A stretch of 64,000 bases of DNA, from positions 1 to 64,000 of the forward strand of contig NZ_JADEVZ010000025.1 in assembly GCF_015207875.1 (NCBI RefSeq). Reading direction: 5' to 3'. Under the pieces are notes generated by a model. The model saw nothing but the letters and a program-made list of their open reading frames with translations, ran no database searches and was not told where the DNA came from. The translations under genes were made by a program, and so were the position numbers. Source of the stretch: Dolichospermum sp. LEGE 00240 (GTDB lineage: Bacteria; Cyanobacteriota; Cyanobacteriia; Cyanobacteriales; Nostocaceae). Shown here piece after piece: positions 1 to 8,846 of this stretch. Every line of letters starts with the position of its first letter. Position 1 is the stretch's first letter.

Positions 1-19
1 CTGATTCTCTTGTATTTAA

Positions 20-282
20 AAGTTTGCAAACCTTTACAGAGATAGAGTTTTCGGCTTTTATGGTTTAGATTTATCGGCATTAAATTTTGGTAATTTTAGT
101 TGTGACCATAAAAGAGACGAAAGAGCCATATTTCCCAAGTTGTTCATTCTGGTCATCGCAGTATTTCTAATTTTATGGTTAATATTATTGCTGGTTTAAT
201 TGCTTATACTTGGCAAGATAAAAAACCTTCTTTAAAATTAGATAAACATGAAGTAACTTCTCTACCAGCTTTATTAATTTAA
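20..282 (+). pseudogene. C-terminal relic of a DDE-type transposase
   Basis: One frame stays open from an in-frame stop at 17-19 to the TAA at 280-282 and has no start codon. Its end reads like the C-terminus of cyanobacterial DDE transposases: a GHRSISNFMVN stretch, GLIAYTWQ, then KKPSL. Only about 87 codons remain, so this is a fragment. I cannot assign the insertion sequence family securely (IS982- or IS4-like endings are the nearest I recall), and more sequence may lie left of the window. Confidence 0.5.
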
Positions 283-869
283 TTATTTTCATGCAATTAA
301 ATTGTGAGTCCAAAATATTCAATTTTGGATTTTTTCTCTTGTTTATTTATTGTCAATAATCATTGCTAATTGAGAAAAGCCCGATATAATTAGTTTTCAG
401 GATGATTATTTATATCGAACTCAGGTTCTTTCACATGACTGCTGGGCTTTATATCCCACATTCCGCACCCTAAACTGTCACACAACGAAAAATGGTCGTT
501 TGGAGATTTGGGACTGGCGATAGCGAAGCGTGGCGTTAGCCATAATTACCGATTGTGACACTGGGGGGTGCGGAATGTGGGTTGATAATGGTGCGTTACG
601 CTGTCGCTAACACACCCTACTGAGAATCATTGATTAAATAGCCATATAGGCACAAGAATAAATGACTCGCTTTATACTTCATTTTACCCATAATCCTTGA
701 TCATGGTGCATTACTATTGAGCAAACCCAATCAAATCCCCAGTCGGTTTTAACCGACTTGAGCTTTCAGACAGGGAATTTATTCCCTGGCTGTCTGGCTG
801 TCTTACATCTTTGCGTGAAGTACAAAGAAAGGCTACTATAAAAAATAGTATTATAACAGACAAAGGACT
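283..869. other. Intergenic region, 587 bp
   Basis: Apart from the inverted-repeat element at 455-581, this stretch holds short dispersed sequences such as GGTGCGTTACGCTGTCGC and a palindromic AGTCGGTTTTAACCGACT (about 740-757). No convincing gene or RNA is seen. The promoter of the following protease gene presumably lies in its last 100 bp. Confidence 0.4.
455..581. mobile_element. Short inverted-repeat element (MITE-like)
   Basis: A perfect 16-bp inverted repeat, CCCACATTCCGCACCC at 455-470 and its complement at 566-581, bounds 127 bp. A second inner pair (TGTCACA near 476, TGTGACA at 554) extends the pairing. It contains the GCGAAGCGTGGCGTTAGCC-type sequence that recurs elsewhere in the window. 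There is no coding capacity. No clear target duplication is visible, so mobility is inferred from architecture alone. Confidence 0.5.
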
Positions 870-2039
870 ATGAAATTTTCCCAGGGATTAGGCGTAGTTC
901 TAGGGACAACAACCCTAGCTTTAGTACAATACCAACCCGTATCTGCCTTAACTCCTGTACAAGTTAATGATATCGCTAAACCAATCACCGTCATGATTGG
1001 AGGATTAGATGGTAAGGGTTCAGGAGTAATTATTGCCAAAGATGGTAATACCTACACCGTGCTAACAGCCAATCATGTCATTAAAGAAGCGGGAGTTTAT
1101 GACGTTATCACTTATGATGGGCAGAAATACCGCATTCAAGAGTCTCAAACTCTGGGAAAACTGGATTTAGCTTTAGTCAGATTTACCAGTTCCAAAAATT
1201 ATCCCCTTGCTAAAATTGCCGATTCTCGGACAGTTAAAGAAGGATCTACGGTATATTATGCAGGGTTTCCGGCTGAAACCACAAATCAACCGCGTAATTA
1301 TCGTTTTATACGAGCCGATATAACAGGCAGGAGTCAAAATCAAGAAGGGTATGAATTATCCTATAATGGACCAGCTTTACCGGGGATGAGTGGAGGTCCA
1401 GTATTAAATGAAGAAGGTCTTCTAATTGCTATTCACGGTAAGGCGGAAACCCGGTCTATTATAATTCAAGGTGTTCAAAGAACTGAAATTGTAGGAGTTC
1501 AGGGTATCCCGACGGAAAAATTCCCCAATTTAATTAGTAATATTCAAAATAATACTCAAGCTAATACCCCTCGTAATAATCCTAGTCCTACAAATGAACC
1601 TACACCTGTTATATTTCAAAATTTAGAAGCATTGTTAAAAGCAGGAAAATGGCGAGAAGCAGATTTAGAAACTTGGGAATTGATGAAAAAGTTAACTAAA
1701 CGAGAACGGGAAGGATGGTTAAGACTTGAAGATGTGAAAAATTTTCCCAGACAGGAATTGCGAAAAATGGATCAATTATGGGTAAAATATAGCAATGGCA
1801 AATTCGGCTTTTCTGTACAAAAGCAAATTTGGCTGGACTTGGGAGGCAAGTTAGATGGAGAATACGACTGGGATACTTTTACGAAGTTAGGCTCCCGCGT
1901 TGGTTGGAGAAAAAATAATGAATGGCTCAGTTACGATAGTTACACCTTTAGTACGAATGCACTACCGGGACACCTGCCGTTGGGTGGTCGTTGGTATAGG
2001 TTTTTGTGGATTGGGTACGTACTCTTTTCTCTTCTCTAG
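870..2039 (+). CDS. Secreted trypsin-like serine protease fused to a GUN4 domain
   Basis: The protein has 389 residues and an N-terminal signal peptide (about residues 1-26, ending VSA). A trypsin-like (S1/DegP-type) protease domain follows, with the catalytic triad visible as His69 (TANHV), Asp99 (LDLAL) and Ser174 (GMSGGP). After an Asn/Pro-rich linker at about 225-247, residues 248-389 match the GUN4 fold (W/GKW..AD..TW, then RVGWRK..EWLSY). GUN4 in its free form binds porphyrins and activates Mg-chelatase; GUN4 domains on protease or kinase modules are usually of unknown ligand. The signal peptide would put this one in the periplasm or thylakoid lumen, away from Mg-chelatase. The gene stands alone. 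The domain calls are firm, the role is not. Confidence 0.85.
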   Translation: MKFSQGLGVVLGTTTLALVQYQPVSALTPVQVNDIAKPITVMIGGLDGKGSGVIIAKDGNTYTVLTANHVIKEAGVYDVITYDGQKYRIQESQTLGKLDLALVRFTSSKNYPLAKIADSRTVKEGSTVYYAGFPAETTNQPRNYRFIRADITGRSQNQEGYELSYNGPALPGMSGGPVLNEEGLLIAIHGKAETRSIIIQGVQRTEIVGVQGIPTEKFPNLISNIQNNTQANTPRNNPSPTNEPTPVIFQNLEALLKAGKWREADLETWELMKKLTKREREGWLRLEDVKNFPRQELRKMDQLWVKYSNGKFGFSVQKQIWLDLGGKLDGEYDWDTFTKLGSRVGWRKNNEWLSYDSYTFSTNALPGHLPLGGRWYRFLWIGYVLFSLL

Positions 2040-2372
2040 ACTATAACCCATAAGCGTTATACAAGATTATAAGTATTTCTTATCAAAAAATAAACAACCG
2101 ATTTATTAGGCTTTGGGGATTTCATTACCTGTTAGGCAGTTTGTAGTATACCTGTAGTAAATTCGTAGTTTGGGGTTGAGGTACAAAATCCAACATCAGC
2201 GTCGCCTCTTAAGCGGGCTTTTAGGTTGGGTTGAGGTACAAAACCCAACATAAATGTCGGGTTGCGCTGTTGCTTAACCCGACCACAAAAAATAGATAAA
2301 GTATTACCTGATACAGAAATGATTGATTAAATAGGCATAAGACAACACCTAAAAAACCTAGTTTATAGGTTG
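2040..2372. other. Intergenic repeats between two convergent genes
   Basis: The stretch contains two direct copies of a GGTTGAGGTACAAAA(T/C)CCAACAT motif (about 2172-2195 and 2227-2251) and the palindromic pair CGGGTTGCG...CTTAACCCG. These are common dispersed repeats. No gene is seen. Confidence 0.4.
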
Positions 2373-3173
2373 TCAATAATAAGAATAATTTTGCAAAAAC
2401 TCCCCAACATGATGAGGATTGTAGCAATTAGCAAAGATAAACTTTTCCGCAATCTTGACTATTTCAGGATTATTTTCTCGCCAAACTTCATATAATCTTT
2501 TAGCATCTTCATCTGTTTGCTTCTGTTGACTTTTTTTCTGATTTTTATGACCATTCTTTTTTTTATTTGTTAATTTAGGTAATAATTTATTCCCCCAATA
2601 AAACTTCTTAACTTTTTTCTCTTGGGATTTATATTGATGACAAAACTTTTTATATTTGCGACTACATTCCTCTAAATCTTCTCCTAAAGCTAAAAAAGCA
2701 GGGTGCCAAGTGGTAATTCCATCATCACCTAACCTTTCATAAACTCCATAGTTACTAAAATCATAGAAAAAACCATTTTGCATACCAGCAGCTTGGGGAT
2801 TAGCATGAATATATCTGATAGTATTTAAGGCTCTGGTTATATCATTGTTAGAAAAACTTGTACTATGGTATCTTTTCTCCCAAAAATGTCCAGTTCTGTT
2901 TAACATTCGATTAAAACACATAGCAGAATACCAGTTAATATAGTGCATTATTTTGGGTATTTCTTCTGCCTTTTGTGGTTCAATTAAATAATGAATATGA
3001 TTACTCATAATACAGAGGCTATAGAGTTTAAAACTATATTTCTCTATGGCTTTTTTGATTACATATAGAAATATTTGACGACATTCTAAACGGGTTAAGC
3101 GAAATTCTCTATTGTTACAGCGAACTGTAATATGATAGGAATAGTTACAATGAGTTTGAGTTTGTGATGACAT
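2373..3173 (-). CDS. REP-associated tyrosine transposase (Y1/IS200-like, RAYT type)
   Basis: The protein has 266 residues. It shows the Y1 transposase HUH motif at His59-x-His61 (SNHIHYLIEP) and a candidate nucleophilic tyrosine at Tyr78 or Tyr82 (HYINWYSAMCFNRM), followed by HFWEKRYHS and RYIHANP, which are typical of REP-associated transposases. The C-terminal 70 residues are lysine-rich. Such enzymes are usually single-copy and act on nearby palindromic REP sequences. Here CAAGCA-AGA-TGCTTG hairpins lie directly upstream at 3187-3220 and 3268-3301, which fits. It has no flanking transposon ends. Family assignment is good; activity is unknown. Confidence 0.85.
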   Translation of the reverse strand: MSSQTQTHCNYSYHITVRCNNREFRLTRLECRQIFLYVIKKAIEKYSFKLYSLCIMSNHIHYLIEPQKAEEIPKIMHYINWYSAMCFNRMLNRTGHFWEKRYHSTSFSNNDITRALNTIRYIHANPQAAGMQNGFFYDFSNYGVYERLGDDGITTWHPAFLALGEDLEECSRKYKKFCHQYKSQEKKVKKFYWGNKLLPKLTNKKKNGHKNQKKSQQKQTDEDAKRLYEVWRENNPEIVKIAEKFIFANCYNPHHVGEFLQNYSYY

Positions 3174-3186
3174 GAAAAGTAATAAA

Positions 3187-3220
3187 ATACAAGCAAGATG
3201 CTTGTGCTACTGTAACTTCA
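3187..3220. repeat. REP-like hairpin upstream of the RAYT gene
   Basis: ATAC followed by CAAGCAAGATGCTTG and GTGCTACTGTAACTTCA. The core folds as a 6-bp stem CAAGCA/TGCTTG with loop AGA. An identical 34-bp copy sits at 3268-3301 inside a longer element. The position, 13 bp from the transposase start, suggests it is a substrate or an autoregulatory site. Confidence 0.6.
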
Positions 3221-3237
3221 AAAAGCAATTTACCAGT

Positions 3238-3338
3238 TAAGTTGTTGTGCCTTAAATTGAATAATTAATACAAGCAAGATGCTTGTGCTACTGTAACTTC
3301 AGGTTTTTTGATTATACAGTTTAGCTGCACATCAGCTT
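3238..3338. mobile_element. TA-target MITE with central hairpin, copy A
   Basis: This 101-bp element is related over its whole length to copies at 4079-4181 and 34251-34353. It begins TAAGTTGTTGTGC and ends GCACATCAGCTTG, and carries the central hairpin CAAGCA-AGA-TGCTTG. The outer inverted repeat is imperfect, and the right-hand TA has become TG. It is the most diverged copy and is nearest the RAYT gene. Confidence 0.65.
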
Positions 3339-3415
3339 GTGAGTAATTCATAAATTACCCTTTCCTAATGATCAGATTTTAAGATCCCAATATATATAAT
3401 ATGCCCAATATACCC

Positions 3416-3448
3416 AGATCCCCGACTTCTTAAACAAGTTGGGGATCT
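3416..3448. repeat. AGATCCCCGACTT palindrome at a gene 3' end
   Basis: A diverged copy of the palindrome found intact at 7979-8011 and 58362-58394: AGATCCCCGACTTCT, then AACAAGTTGGGGATCT. It ends 19 bp beyond the stop of the YHS gene on the minus strand, so it may form an RNA hairpin at the mRNA 3' end. Confidence 0.6.
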
Positions 3449-3467
3449 AAAGTAGGACTAATGCTCA

Positions 3468-4031
3468 TTAACGACGAATTTTTTTGGCTATACCAGGCCA
3501 ATTTTGATCAGCTTTTTGAATATTTCCAGGAATGTCTTTTTCCCAGCGTTTTTGAGTGTCCAAATTAACATTTAAGTACAGCTTACCGTTGACAATTTTC
3601 CAGGCATTAGGGTCAATAGGTGCAGTATATCCTCTACTGACAGCCCAAGCACAAAATCCTCCATATTGAGGAGCGTATTTTTCAGGATTTTTAATAAATA
3701 AGTTGCGGTTTTCGGCTGTGGAAAATCGCCAATTTACATCCTGCCATTTATAGGTGAAATTAGCATTACCTGGAATTGCCTTTCCTTGTTGAAAATAGGC
3801 TACAGCATCAAAACCTTTTAAAACAAAAGAGTCTTGGACATTAAACACCTTAGCAGCCAGCTTTAAAGGGGTATTCTGCCCTTGAATAGCATTTGGAGGA
3901 AAATTACCATTGGCAGCGGGTTGAAGGCTGGGAATGTGGGTTGTAGTGGTTGCATGAGAACGACAACCTAAAGTTAATCCCACCATGAATATTGAGGATG
4001 TGATGAAAGCGAGAAAGTTCTGGTGATTCAT
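3468..4031 (-). CDS. YHS-domain lipoprotein
   Basis: The protein has 187 residues. Residues 1-23 form a lipoprotein signal (hydrophobic stretch, then GLTLGC with the lipidated Cys23). Residues about 68-135 match the YHS domain seen in cyanobacterial and proteobacterial secreted proteins: KGFDAVAYF, KWQDVNWRFSTAENRNLF, PEKYAPQYGGFCAWAVSRG. YHS domains are thought to bind metal or copper in some proteins, but this role is not shown here. The gene is monocistronic, with a palindromic repeat just beyond its stop. Confidence 0.8.
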   Translation of the reverse strand: MNHQNFLAFITSSIFMVGLTLGCRSHATTTTHIPSLQPAANGNFPPNAIQGQNTPLKLAAKVFNVQDSFVLKGFDAVAYFQQGKAIPGNANFTYKWQDVNWRFSTAENRNLFIKNPEKYAPQYGGFCAWAVSRGYTAPIDPNAWKIVNGKLYLNVNLDTQKRWEKDIPGNIQKADQNWPGIAKKIRR

Positions 4032-4078
4032 AAAAATGTTTATTTGTTTTAGGACAATATCAGGTTCTTACCCTACCC

Positions 4079-4181
4079 TAAGCTGTTGTGCATTTAATTT
4101 GTATAATTCTTGCGGGCAAGATGCCCGCACTACAAGAAATAACAACATTAGGATTATTGGATCTAGCTGCGTAATAGCTTA
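4079..4181. mobile_element. TA-target MITE with central hairpin, copy B
   Basis: This 103-bp element runs from TAAGCTGTTGTGCA to TGCGTAATAGCTTA, whose ends are imperfect inverted repeats starting and ending in TA. The centre is GCGGGCA-AGA-TGCCCGC, a 7-bp stem. Compared with copy A, both arms of the hairpin changed together. The element is bounded by TA on each side, as in IS630/Tc1-type insertions. Confidence 0.75.
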
Positions 4182-4293
4182 ACCTTCCCCTTTGCAAGGT
4201 GTGGACTAAGGGGGGTAAATTCCAGTTTCCTCAAGAGGGAATTTTTTGAACAGATGTTAAATGGAATAATGGAAAAGTGGCAAGAATAAATCC

Positions 4294-4743
4294 CTAAGAA
4301 ATTCTCGGCCATTTACCAATCCATTCTCCACCGCGAAAACGCCACCGGGGAAATAATAACCGCATGACTACCCAAGCAGATAAATAAACTGCTAACCAAA
4401 CTAAACCATAATGTTGAGTAAATCTGATGAAATCAAATTCACTTTTAGGAATATGCGGTAAACCGATATTGGCAATTATTAAACCTAGAAATACCCCTTC
4501 TATAACTCCTGCACAAAGTTGAAATATTCCGGGCCAGTCATGGTCCCAGAGATATTTTTGCAGAAAATCATACAAAACATCCCAGGCAATGCCAAATAAA
4601 CCCACATAAAAGACGACCCAAAAGTAAACTAAGTTGGAAGCAATGCCTAAATATCCTTGATAAAAAAGCAGAGAAACTAACATTCCCACTGTTGCTAACA
4701 AAAAAATTCGTGTTTGCCAGCGTCCGAATAAAGTTGGAGTCAT
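4294..4743 (-). CDS. Membrane protein of unknown function
   Basis: The protein has 149 residues and about four predicted membrane helices (about 13-30, 38-60, 74-95 and 108-130), and ends in a basic tail rich in Arg and Trp. It has no motif I recognise. The start ATG follows a plain leader with no strong Shine-Dalgarno site. It is transcribed in the same direction as the FHA-oxidoreductase upstream, but a 98-bp repeat separates the two, so co-transcription is uncertain. Confidence 0.6.
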   Translation of the reverse strand: MTPTLFGRWQTRIFLLATVGMLVSLLFYQGYLGIASNLVYFWVVFYVGLFGIAWDVLYDFLQKYLWDHDWPGIFQLCAGVIEGVFLGLIIANIGLPHIPKSEFDFIRFTQHYGLVWLAVYLSAWVVMRLLFPRWRFRGGEWIGKWPRIS

Positions 4744-4798
4744 AATGATATGAGAGGTAGTGTAAATTAAGGTTTTTAGAAAAAATTCAGAAGAATTT

Positions 4799-4896
4799 AG
4801 GACTTACGCATGAGTCACGGAATAAGGAATAACGAACCACTGAGGCACGGAGGACACAGAGAAACGAGGGTTTGAGGAATATTTTCTGTAAGTCCT
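4799..4896. mobile_element. Short inverted-repeat element with AGGACTTAC ends
   Basis: This 98-bp sequence starts AGGACTTACGCA and ends CTGTAAGTCCT, an imperfect inverted repeat. Its middle (GGAATAACGAACCAC, then CACAGAGAAA) is shared with a copy at about 10071-10157, which ends TTGCGTAAGTCCT. A lone similar end occurs near 62557. It is non-coding. Confidence 0.55.
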
Positions 4897-4908
4897 GGAA
4901 TTGAAAAA

Positions 4909-6957
4909 TTAAGGCTTTTGATTCAATGCCCATTTTAGCCATTGCCAAAGGGAATAAATTCCCTGAATATAGCGGACTCCTGGAGCTTTCGCAGCCGCCA
5001 ATGCTTCCATAGAACGATGGGCAGCATATTGTAGTCCTAAAAATGTGTCCACAGGGGCGTAGGGACCGCCTAAGGTGATAATTCCTGCCCCATATATGCG
5101 AGAACGACCATTTCGCAGTTTTTTGATTTCAAAGTTGTTTTCTACATGAAAACGTCCTTGTGGGTTTAGTTCTAAATCGTAATGCAGTATTAGGTCTTTC
5201 AAAAATGGACTTTCTAAAGGATCGGAAATTAATCCTGTACAGTCAATAACAAAATCAGCAGTTAGGGTTTTTTGACCTTTGTTAGTGACTACATGAGTAA
5301 TAACTTGACCTTGGGAATTACGTTCTAGTTTGGTGACTACACCATAACGAATTTCATACCATTTCTGGGCTATTCCTTGACGAACAATGTCGCGCCATTT
5401 TTTGCGACTGGCTGTGGTTGTTCCCCCCCAACCCTGTAATAATTCCCGTCGTCTTAACGGGTCAGCGGCTTCTAACATTGTCCGCATATCACCGCCCCAA
5501 GTTCCTTTTGGCCAGTTGAAAGGTTGAAATTCCCAATCATTTTCTACGTAGCGTTTAGCTTGCTCAAATTGATTACCTTTGCGCGGTTCTCGGTTTAAAT
5601 GAATTACCTGAATATTACCTTGCATTTTTCGGGCTTCATACAGCCTTTCTAATATTTGTGAGGCTACAATTCCCGACCCCCGAACAACAATAGTACCGCC
5701 TTTTTTTTCTAATTGGTGGTAAATATGATCATGGGGTTCATAACCTTGAACTACAGTTCTCTTATTTCCTGTTTCTTGGGGATATTGCCGACGATATTGT
5801 TCCAGGTCTGGTAGTAGTTTGATTGCAGGATAACCTGTGCAGAGATGGACATATTTAGCTAATAAAAATTGGTGATTTCCGTCCTCTTCGTTGGAAGTGG
5901 AATAGGCAATACAATAACGCCCGTCTTCTGTTTGTCGTAGACTACGAATACTGCCATATTCTAACATTTTACCCCAACTAATGCGATCGCTCTCCCGGTC
6001 CATTGACTCAAATACATCTTTGCCACGAGGGGTGTAGGTATCTGCATAAACAGGTTCAGCAAAAACTTGCCACAAAAATCCTAAAGCTGCACCAACTTGT
6101 CCAGAAAAGAAGGCTCTCCAAGCATCTCTTAAAGCATATCCTGGCCACCCCCAAATATTATCAGGACAGGAATCTGAACCCGAACGAATTCGTTTATGTC
6201 GGGGAATTTGACAATTTTTTAGTAAGCTTTCATAGCGTTTATAAGGTTTGTCTTGAACACTCAAAACTTTAATATTTTCCGGTTTAACTCCCGCAATTCT
6301 CAACATATCCACCCAAACAAAACTGCCCATACCTCCCCCGCAGGCCACATATTCTGTTTCTCTGACTAAAATACCACTGCGACGAATAGCTTCCGGGGAA
6401 ACCTTTTCTGCATTCCAAAAGTTGAGATTATAGGGAAAACCCGCAGGTTGACTAGGTACAGCGTCGGGAGTTTGCTGTTCTAAGGCATCCGTATAAGGGT
6501 TAAAAATGATTGATGATCCAGAATCTGGTGACTTCCGCACCCTAGATACGGGAATAATCTCAGATTGGGGGTTAAAAATTGTGGAATTATTTTCCAGTAC
6601 AACGGTAGCATTCTCATCCCCGGCTTGAATGAGAATAACGGTAATGGTATGATTACCTATTGCCAGTCTATCCCTACTGTTTAAAGTCCGACGTTGTTTA
6701 AGTAGCTTTTCACCGTTAACTTCAGTGCCATTGGCGCTCTTGTCTTCTACATAAAGCTGATTGTTTTCTAAGGTAATTTGAGCATGAAACCGAGAAATTT
6801 GCTTATGAGAGTCTAATAAAACTACAGGAGTCACCGTTTCACCGTTGATAACCGCAGGAAATTGAGTTATATCTCGTCCGATAGCTACCGGCAGGGTAAA
6901 AATCTGTTCTTCCTGCTCCTCTGTCAGTTTATTTTCGGAAATCAGCTTGATTTGCAT
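4909..6957 (-). CDS. FHA-domain FAD/NAD(P)-dependent oxidoreductase
   Basis: The protein has 682 residues. Residues 1-110 form a forkhead-associated domain with the expected IGRD (26-29), SRFHA (55-59) and NGT (76-78) motifs, which bind phosphothreonine peptides. From about residue 165 it resembles flavin monooxygenase/lysine-N-hydroxylase-like oxidoreductases: a GGGMGS dinucleotide site near 207, a second Rossmann motif VVRGSGIVAS near 425 and a late FVIDCTGL segment. The combination suggests a redox enzyme recruited by Ser/Thr phosphorylation. Substrate and partner kinase are unknown. It is monocistronic and lies divergent from the HAD gene at 7178. Confidence 0.75.
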   Translation of the reverse strand: MQIKLISENKLTEEQEEQIFTLPVAIGRDITQFPAVINGETVTPVVLLDSHKQISRFHAQITLENNQLYVEDKSANGTEVNGEKLLKQRRTLNSRDRLAIGNHTITVILIQAGDENATVVLENNSTIFNPQSEIIPVSRVRKSPDSGSSIIFNPYTDALEQQTPDAVPSQPAGFPYNLNFWNAEKVSPEAIRRSGILVRETEYVACGGGMGSFVWVDMLRIAGVKPENIKVLSVQDKPYKRYESLLKNCQIPRHKRIRSGSDSCPDNIWGWPGYALRDAWRAFFSGQVGAALGFLWQVFAEPVYADTYTPRGKDVFESMDRESDRISWGKMLEYGSIRSLRQTEDGRYCIAYSTSNEEDGNHQFLLAKYVHLCTGYPAIKLLPDLEQYRRQYPQETGNKRTVVQGYEPHDHIYHQLEKKGGTIVVRGSGIVASQILERLYEARKMQGNIQVIHLNREPRKGNQFEQAKRYVENDWEFQPFNWPKGTWGGDMRTMLEAADPLRRRELLQGWGGTTTASRKKWRDIVRQGIAQKWYEIRYGVVTKLERNSQGQVITHVVTNKGQKTLTADFVIDCTGLISDPLESPFLKDLILHYDLELNPQGRFHVENNFEIKKLRNGRSRIYGAGIITLGGPYAPVDTFLGLQYAAHRSMEALAAAKAPGVRYIQGIYSLWQWLKWALNQKP

Positions 6958-7177
6958 GGTTTTGATACTCCTATTTACACCTTAATATCTGATCGTCTGA
7001 CTCGGTTTGAGTCAATTGATACTATTAATACATCAATATTTTCCCCTATTTCCATAAAAGTACCGAAAAAACTTTAAAAAAACTTTATTTTTTATTCCCT
7101 ATTTCAGAGGTTAATCGCTACATATCCTACTATCAAGGTGCGGTAAGCTAACAAAAGCAGTTTTTACCCTCAGAACA

Positions 7178-7963
7178 ATGACAGCAAATAGTCCGACGAT
7201 TTTGGCTTTAGACTTTGATGGAGTGGTTTGCGATGGACTAATTGAATATTTTGAGGTAGCATGGCGTACCTACTGTCAAATTTGGTCGCCGGTTAACGAC
7301 ACACCACCGGATGATTTAGCTTTGAGATTCTATCGCTTACGTCCTGTAATTGAAACAGGTTGGGAAATGCCCGTTTTAATTAAAGCCTTAATTGAGGGGT
7401 TTTCTGATGATCAAATTCTCCAATCATGGACAAACATCACTCCCCAAATCTTAGCAGCAGACAATCTAGAAGCAAAAGCAGTTTCGACAAAATTGGATCA
7501 TCTACGAGATGAATGGATTCAGACAGATTTAGATGGTTGGTTAAGTCTGCATAGATTCTATCCGGGTGTGATAGAAAGACTCAAAATAACTCTTAAAAGT
7601 GAAATACAGTTATATATTGTCACCACCAAAGAAGGGCGATTTGTCAAGGAATTATTACAACAAGAAGGAGTTGATTTACCACCGGAAAATATTTTTGGTA
7701 AAGAAATAAAGCGCCCAAAATATGAAACCTTGCGTGAATTAATCAAGAAAGCAAATATCCAATCTACAAGTTTATGGTTTGTGGAAGATAGATTAAAAAC
7801 ATTACAATTAGTCCAACAGCAATCCGACTTAAATCATGTCCAACTTTTTCTCGCAGATTGGGGTTATAACACTCAACCAGAACGAAAAGCAGGGAAAAAT
7901 GATCCCCGTATTCATTTAATATCACTTTCTCATTTTAATCACGATTTTTCCACTTGGTTATAA
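7178..7963 (+). CDS. HAD-family hydrolase
   Basis: The protein has 261 residues. HAD motif I is LALDFDGVVCD (Asp12 nucleophile and Asp14). The IVTTKEG stretch serves as motif II, a Lys in the GKEIKRPKYE segment as motif III, and WFVEDRLKTL supplies the acidic motif IV. The large cap between motifs I and II suggests a C1-type small-molecule phosphatase. The substrate is not predictable from sequence. The gene is convergent with the TPR gene at 7994; their 3' ends meet at a 33-bp palindrome. Confidence 0.75.
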   Translation: MTANSPTILALDFDGVVCDGLIEYFEVAWRTYCQIWSPVNDTPPDDLALRFYRLRPVIETGWEMPVLIKALIEGFSDDQILQSWTNITPQILAADNLEAKAVSTKLDHLRDEWIQTDLDGWLSLHRFYPGVIERLKITLKSEIQLYIVTTKEGRFVKELLQQEGVDLPPENIFGKEIKRPKYETLRELIKKANIQSTSLWFVEDRLKTLQLVQQQSDLNHVQLFLADWGYNTQPERKAGKNDPRIHLISLSHFNHDFSTWL

Positions 7964-7978
7964 TCTAGATCCCCTTTC

Positions 7979-8011
7979 AGATCCCCGACTTCTCTAAGAA
8001 GTCGGGGATCT
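7979..8011. repeat. Intact 33-bp palindrome shared by two convergent genes
   Basis: A 15-bp perfect stem, AGATCCCCGACTTCT and its complement, with the 3-base loop CTA. The same 33 bp occur at 58362-58394. It lies 16 bp after the HAD stop. On the other strand the loop supplies the TAG stop of the TPR gene, and the stem encodes its last residues. A bidirectional terminator or mRNA-end hairpin is likely, although the downstream T-runs are weak. Confidence 0.75.
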
Positions 8012-8614
8012 ATTTTCTATTTTCTCAATCAGATCAATTACTTCTTGGTAATTAGAAATTCTTTTTTGTTGTTGAAATAAATTAGCTGCTGTTTTCAAAT
8101 CAGTAATTGCCCCCTGCTTATCACCTAATTTATTGCGAGATATCCCTCGATTTTGGTAAGCTTCAGGGAAATTAGGATTAAGAAGTAATGCTTGATTAAA
8201 ATCTGCGATCGCACCTTTTAAATCTCCTAAATCATGACGAGTAAATCCTCGATGATTGTAAATACCAGGATAGTTAGCATTAAGACTGATTGCTTTGTTA
8301 TAATCTGCAATTGCCCCTTTTAGATCTCCCAACTTATAGCGAGATATGCCTCGTTTATAGTAAACTTCAGGAAAATTAGGATGTAACCGTAAAGCCTTAT
8401 TATATTCTTCAATAGCCCCTTTTATGTCTCCAAATGTATGACGGTTAATTCCCTGATGGAAATATACTATTGCGTCTTTCAGATCAGATTGTGCTAACAG
8501 TGATGATTTGATTCTAAAATCGGAAATATTTGCCAAATTTTTAGCACACACTTTTGGACTATATAATATAGTTCCTAATATGAGAGTTGTAATTGTTAAT
8601 TTCCATTTTTTCAT
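7994..8614 (-). CDS. Secreted tetratricopeptide-repeat protein
   Basis: The protein has 206 residues with a signal peptide (about 1-24, ending VCA). At least three consecutive TPR units follow, from about 50 to 185, recognisable as GDIKGAIEEYNKAL.L.PNFPE.Y..RG, GDLKGAIADYNKAISL and GDLKGAIADFNQALLL. TPRs form protein-binding superhelices; no partner can be named. The last residues (NRSPTS and the stop) are encoded by the palindrome at 7979-8011, so the C-terminus was probably altered when that repeat arrived. Confidence 0.75.
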   Translation of the reverse strand: MKKWKLTITTLILGTILYSPKVCAKNLANISDFRIKSSLLAQSDLKDAIVYFHQGINRHTFGDIKGAIEEYNKALRLHPNFPEVYYKRGISRYKLGDLKGAIADYNKAISLNANYPGIYNHRGFTRHDLGDLKGAIADFNQALLLNPNFPEAYQNRGISRNKLGDKQGAITDLKTAANLFQQQKRISNYQEVIDLIEKIENRSPTS

Positions 8615-8846
8615 GACGCTATTTTCCCAATTATTAGCATACAGTTGTTACAGCAGTTTCCAATTATATGAGTCATATCTTAGCCCCCTCATCGCACCCC
8701 CCTAAATCCCCCGCTGCGGGGGGAAGAAAAGGATAAGCTTTTGATACTGGAGGGGGTTGGGGGTGGGGTTCTTGTACCTCATAACATCGGGAAGTGCTGT
8801 AATTATATAGCATTTATTTGCATCAACACAAATACACCCAACGAAT

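Noticed and set aside
2221-2427. A 68-codon open frame on the minus strand
   Set aside because: It overlaps the transposase gene end and dispersed repeats, with no ribosome site.
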